From assembly GCA_002437245.1 (NCBI GenBank), contig DJOQ01000010.1:1385-65384 (forward strand): a stretch of DNA of 64,000 nucleotides, read 5' to 3'. Within the stretch, counting starts at the first letter, position 1, and each line of letters begins with the position of its first letter. The notes below the pieces were generated by a model. That model saw only the letters and a list, made by a program, of their open reading frames with translations. It did not search any database and was not told the DNA's origin. This document shows positions 61,571 to 64,000 of this stretch, piece after piece. Position numbers and translations under genes: made by a program. The DNA comes from Ruminococcaceae bacterium UBA6434. Its GTDB lineage: Bacteria > Bacillota > Clostridia > Oscillospirales > Acutalibacteraceae.

Positions 61571-62452
61571 ATGAATAAATCATCGGCAAAAAAAGTTATA
61601 TCGGTTATTATGTGTCTCGCGCTTGCATTACTGCTCGGGGCGTGCCAAAAAAAGACCGATAACGGCACAACCGCAACATACGACCCGGACGCGCCCACTA
61701 CGCAAAAATCCGGCAATAAAGAGAGCACTTCCGACAGCAATACCGCCACCGTAACGATTCCCGAGGGATATACGCTCGTTAAAATCTCATGGCTTATGGA
61801 GGAGAACGGAGTTTGCTCTTCTGCGGACTTTATATCCGCGGCACAAAGCTATGACCTTTCTAAATACGGAATTCTCACAGACGTCAAAAATGCACAAAAC
61901 GTCTGCTTCCCGCTTGAGGGCTATCTTTTCCCTGCCACATATACATTCAAGAAAAACAGCGACCCGACGGCGGTAATAGACAAGCTCGTCGAGACGTTTC
62001 AGTCACGTTTTACCGATGACATGAAAGCGAAAGCGGCATCTATGGGAAAGAGCGTTCACGAGGTTCTCACGGTAGCCTCCATAATCGAAAAAGAGGCGTA
62101 CACTCCGGAGCAGAGAACTCTCATTTCCTCGGTTTTATACAATCGACTTAATGCAAAAATGAAGCTGCAATGCGACGTAACGGTCAAATACTGCACCGGC
62201 GTTATTGAGCTTCAATATCCCGACAAAATAGATGAATACAAATATTATTACAACACATACCGCTGCCAGGGTCTTCCGGCAGGGCCTATCTGCAACCCGG
62301 GCATAGAGTCAATTAACGCCGCTCTGCAGCCCGACAACACAGATTATCTTTACTTTGTAATAAACACCGAACCGCCCTATGATTCGGCGTTCTCCGCGAC
62401 ATATGAAGAACATATTGAGAACTGCACCAGAATGGGCTACACGGCAAAATAA
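61571..62452 (+). CDS. mltG: MltG-like endolytic murein transglycosylase, lipoprotein
   Basis: 293 residues from the ATG at 61571, because the promoter lies in any longer reading. A signal peptide with lipobox L-L-G-A-C (Cys about 22) suggests a lipid anchor, unlike the usual N-terminal helix of MltG. A disordered Ser/Thr linker precedes the YceG domain (about 60-290). T-V-A-S-I-I-E-K-E-A carries the catalytic Glu; Y-N-R-L and P-G-P-I-C-N-P-G-type C-terminal motifs follow. It cuts nascent glycan strands and helps set their length. Confidence 0.9.
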   Translation: MNKSSAKKVISVIMCLALALLLGACQKKTDNGTTATYDPDAPTTQKSGNKESTSDSNTATVTIPEGYTLVKISWLMEENGVCSSADFISAAQSYDLSKYGILTDVKNAQNVCFPLEGYLFPATYTFKKNSDPTAVIDKLVETFQSRFTDDMKAKAASMGKSVHEVLTVASIIEKEAYTPEQRTLISSVLYNRLNAKMKLQCDVTVKYCTGVIELQYPDKIDEYKYYYNTYRCQGLPAGPICNPGIESINAALQPDNTDYLYFVINTEPPYDSAFSATYEEHIENCTRMGYTAK

Positions 62453-62477
62453 TACACCCACGAACAGGAGATATCAG

Positions 62478-63095
62478 ATGAATATAGAAATAGCCGACAG
62501 ACTCGTTAAGCTTCGTAAAGAGCATAATCTCTCGCAGGAAGCTCTCGCCTCAAAACTCGGGCTAAGCCGCCAAGCCGTTTCAAAATGGGAACGCGCCGAG
62601 GCGTCGCCCGACACGGATAATTTGGTGGCTCTCGCAGAGCTTTACGGCGTACCGCTTGATGAAATTCTCAACGGTCCCAAGGAGCAGGAGGAAAATCCGC
62701 CGAAAGCCGAGCCGACAAGTAAAGAGATTAAAGAAATGAAGCTTGCCGATATGTCAAAAAGACAAAAGGCAGGCCGCAAAATGGTCAAATTTCCGTTTCC
62801 GATTTTGATTGCCGCAGTATATCTGCTTCTCGGGTTTATAAACGGCAACTGGCATCCGGGCTGGATAATACTGCTGTTTATACCTATTTACTACTGCGTC
62901 GGCGGCGCTCTTTGCTGCCGTACAAAAAAGGCTATGCTCCTCACCATGCCCATACATCTTGTATTGGTCGCAGTTTACCTGCTTTTCGGATTCACAAAAG
63001 GAATGTGGCATCCGCAATGGCTTATTTTCCTTATAATTCCGCTGTATTATTGGATTATCAGCGTATTTTATAAAGATAAGAAAAACAATTCATAA
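62478..63095 (+). CDS. XRE-family regulator with C-terminal membrane segments
   Basis: 205 residues from the ATG at 62478 (CAGGAG upstream). The helix-turn-helix (about 8-62) has L-S-Q-E-A-L-A-S-K-L-G-L-S-R-Q-A-V-S-K-W-E. After an acidic linker there are four membrane helices that form a tandem duplication: A-V-Y-L-L-L-G-F-I-N-G-N-W-H-P-G-W and A-V-Y-L-L-F-G-F-T-K-G-M-W-H-P-Q-W. A membrane-anchored regulator; signal unknown. Confidence 0.87.
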   Translation: MNIEIADRLVKLRKEHNLSQEALASKLGLSRQAVSKWERAEASPDTDNLVALAELYGVPLDEILNGPKEQEENPPKAEPTSKEIKEMKLADMSKRQKAGRKMVKFPFPILIAAVYLLLGFINGNWHPGWIILLFIPIYYCVGGALCCRTKKAMLLTMPIHLVLVAVYLLFGFTKGMWHPQWLIFLIIPLYYWIISVFYKDKKNNS

Positions 63096-63114
63096 TTCAC
63101 GGGAGGCAAAAAAA

Positions 63115-64000
63115 GTGAATTTTAAATGCGGGAAAAAGAAAAGTGCAATTATAATTATCATAGGTATTGTGACGGTTGCGATATGTATAACCGTTGCCGT
63201 TATCATCTCAAGGGCAAAGAAAAAATCGGAAGCGACGCAATTCATACCCGAAACCGCGACATATTCGGAAAATTCCGAAGAGACCCTCTCGGAGGAAGAA
63301 ACGGTATCCGAAACGGCATCGGAAACGGCACCGATTATAAAGCCCGTCGGTACAACCGCTCCGGTAGAACGCGCTGCTCCGGCAATACCAAAAAAAATAA
63401 CTCCGCAAAAGCCGAATATTACCCCTACAAAGCTTTTGAACGTGCCGTTTATCGACCAGCGAAAGAAATATCCCACCGGCTGTGAAAGCGTTTCCGCGGT
63501 CATGGCGCTTCAATACCTCGGCATATCAATTTCGCCCGAAACCTTTATCGACAATTATCTCGACAAAGGACGCACACCGTACAGAGACGAAAACGGAAAT
63601 CTGTTCGGCGATGACCCGCGTAAAGTCTTTCTCGGCGACCCTTACAGCAAAAACGGATGGGGCTGTTGGGCACCCGTAATAGAAAATGCCGTTAATAAGT
63701 TTATCGGCAGTAACTATACTGTAAAAGCCGTTTACGGCAGCTCCGTTGACGACCTTTGTAAAAAATATATAGACAATGACATTCCGGTGCTTATATGGGC
63801 TACGCAAAATATGGCTCCCGCAAGAAGATATAAGACATGGTATATTACAGGCACATCGGAACAATTCACCTGGATAACCCCTATGCATTGTCTGCTTCTT
63901 GTAGGCTATGATGACAGCGGTTACTATTTTAATGATCCGTTACAGAGCAAAAATACACGTTATGCAAAAGATAAGGTAATCTCAGCCTATAATATGTTAA
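63115..64000 (+). CDS. C39-family peptidase domain protein, 3'-partial
   Basis: GTG at 63115 with GGGAGG upstream; the frame is open to the window end (295 codons seen). An N-terminal membrane anchor (about 12-32), an acidic Thr/Glu/Ser-rich linker (about 40-100), then a C39-like cysteine peptidase domain with Y-P-T-G-C-E-S-V-S-A-V-M-A-L-Q-Y-L-G (catalytic Cys, about 123) and P-M-H-C-L-L-L-V-G-Y-D (His). Bacteriocin-processing transporters use this fold, but no ABC transporter part is seen; the stand-alone form (Peptidase_C39_2) is usually a surface enzyme of unknown substrate. Confidence 0.85.
   Translation, partial: MNFKCGKKKSAIIIIIGIVTVAICITVAVIISRAKKKSEATQFIPETATYSENSEETLSEEETVSETASETAPIIKPVGTTAPVERAAPAIPKKITPQKPNITPTKLLNVPFIDQRKKYPTGCESVSAVMALQYLGISISPETFIDNYLDKGRTPYRDENGNLFGDDPRKVFLGDPYSKNGWGCWAPVIENAVNKFIGSNYTVKAVYGSSVDDLCKKYIDNDIPVLIWATQNMAPARRYKTWYITGTSEQFTWITPMHCLLLVGYDDSGYYFNDPLQSKNTRYAKDKVISAYNML

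Noticed and set aside
61386..61574. Frame just after the membrane protein gene at 60713
   Set aside because: Contains the terminator hairpin and the mltG promoter, so it is not coding.
1..64000. tRNA, rRNA, CRISPR array or IS element
   Set aside because: None recognised by eye; no regularly spaced repeats and no transposase-like frame. A covariance search would be needed to exclude a tRNA.

Overview
The window looks like a chromosomal segment of a Gram-positive Clostridia (Oscillospirales/Ruminococcus-like) gut bacterium. The evidence is a cysteine T-box leader, LytR-CpsA-Psr and MltG-type wall enzymes, a Gram-positive LexA-type box upstream of recA, a dockerin-bearing secreted protein, GlnRS next to GluRS, and AGGAGG-type ribosome binding sites. 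Genus cannot be fixed from sequence alone.

Layout. (1) 1-3180 is the end of an integrated element: a phage tail gene that runs into the C-terminal remnant of a serine recombinase, followed by a second, short serine recombinase and terminators. (2) 3223-5558 holds an ATP-grasp ligase and a secreted GH25/LysM lysozyme. (3) 5627-13974 (minus) is a surface-polysaccharide operon (LCP transferase, UDP-galactopyranose mutase, four glycosyltransferases, a polymerase) behind a near-consensus promoter. (4) 14398-19399 (plus) carries an AraC regulator, an acyl-CoA/acyl-acid ligase, a PlsC-like acyltransferase with a zinc ribbon, and a PRK06851-type P-loop protein. (5) 19456-22766 (minus) is a compact phage-derived lysis cassette: sigma-like regulator, tail-fibre/BppU-like protein, GH25 endolysin, XhlA-like protein and holin. 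Its promoter carries a LexA-like palindrome whose ten-base core is also found at recA. (6) 22877-24920 holds a transglutaminase-dockerin protein and NrdR. (7) 25011-42623 (minus) is a complete Wzx/Wzy capsule locus: priming transferase, UDP-FucNAc genes capE-capF-capG, a UDP-sugar dehydrogenase, four group-1 type glycosyltransferases, flippase and polymerase. It also has four enzymes unusual for such a locus: an HpcH/HpaI aldolase, a D-2-hydroxyacid dehydrogenase, an asparagine-synthetase-like protein and a TupA-like ATP-grasp protein. (8) 42715-64000 is mostly housekeeping: T-box/cysE/cysS, recA-recX-rimO-pgsA, rpmB, a TtcA-like gene, a DUF975 gene with apgM and an OAH-sulfhydrylase gene, nitroreductase, rlmD, murA, gltX-glnS, mltG, a membrane-anchored XRE protein and a truncated C39-family peptidase.

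How they fit together. Much of the window builds, decorates or cuts the envelope: two polysaccharide loci, LCP attachment, MurA, MltG, two GH25 lysozymes and a C39-like peptidase. The most interesting unit is the capsid-less, apparently SOS-controlled lysis cassette. Its box resembles the recA box 26 kb away, and its leader contains a 16-bp perfect hairpin. The second is the capsule locus with a possible hydroxy-acid or amino-acid decoration module. No rRNA, tRNA, CRISPR array or insertion sequence was recognised.
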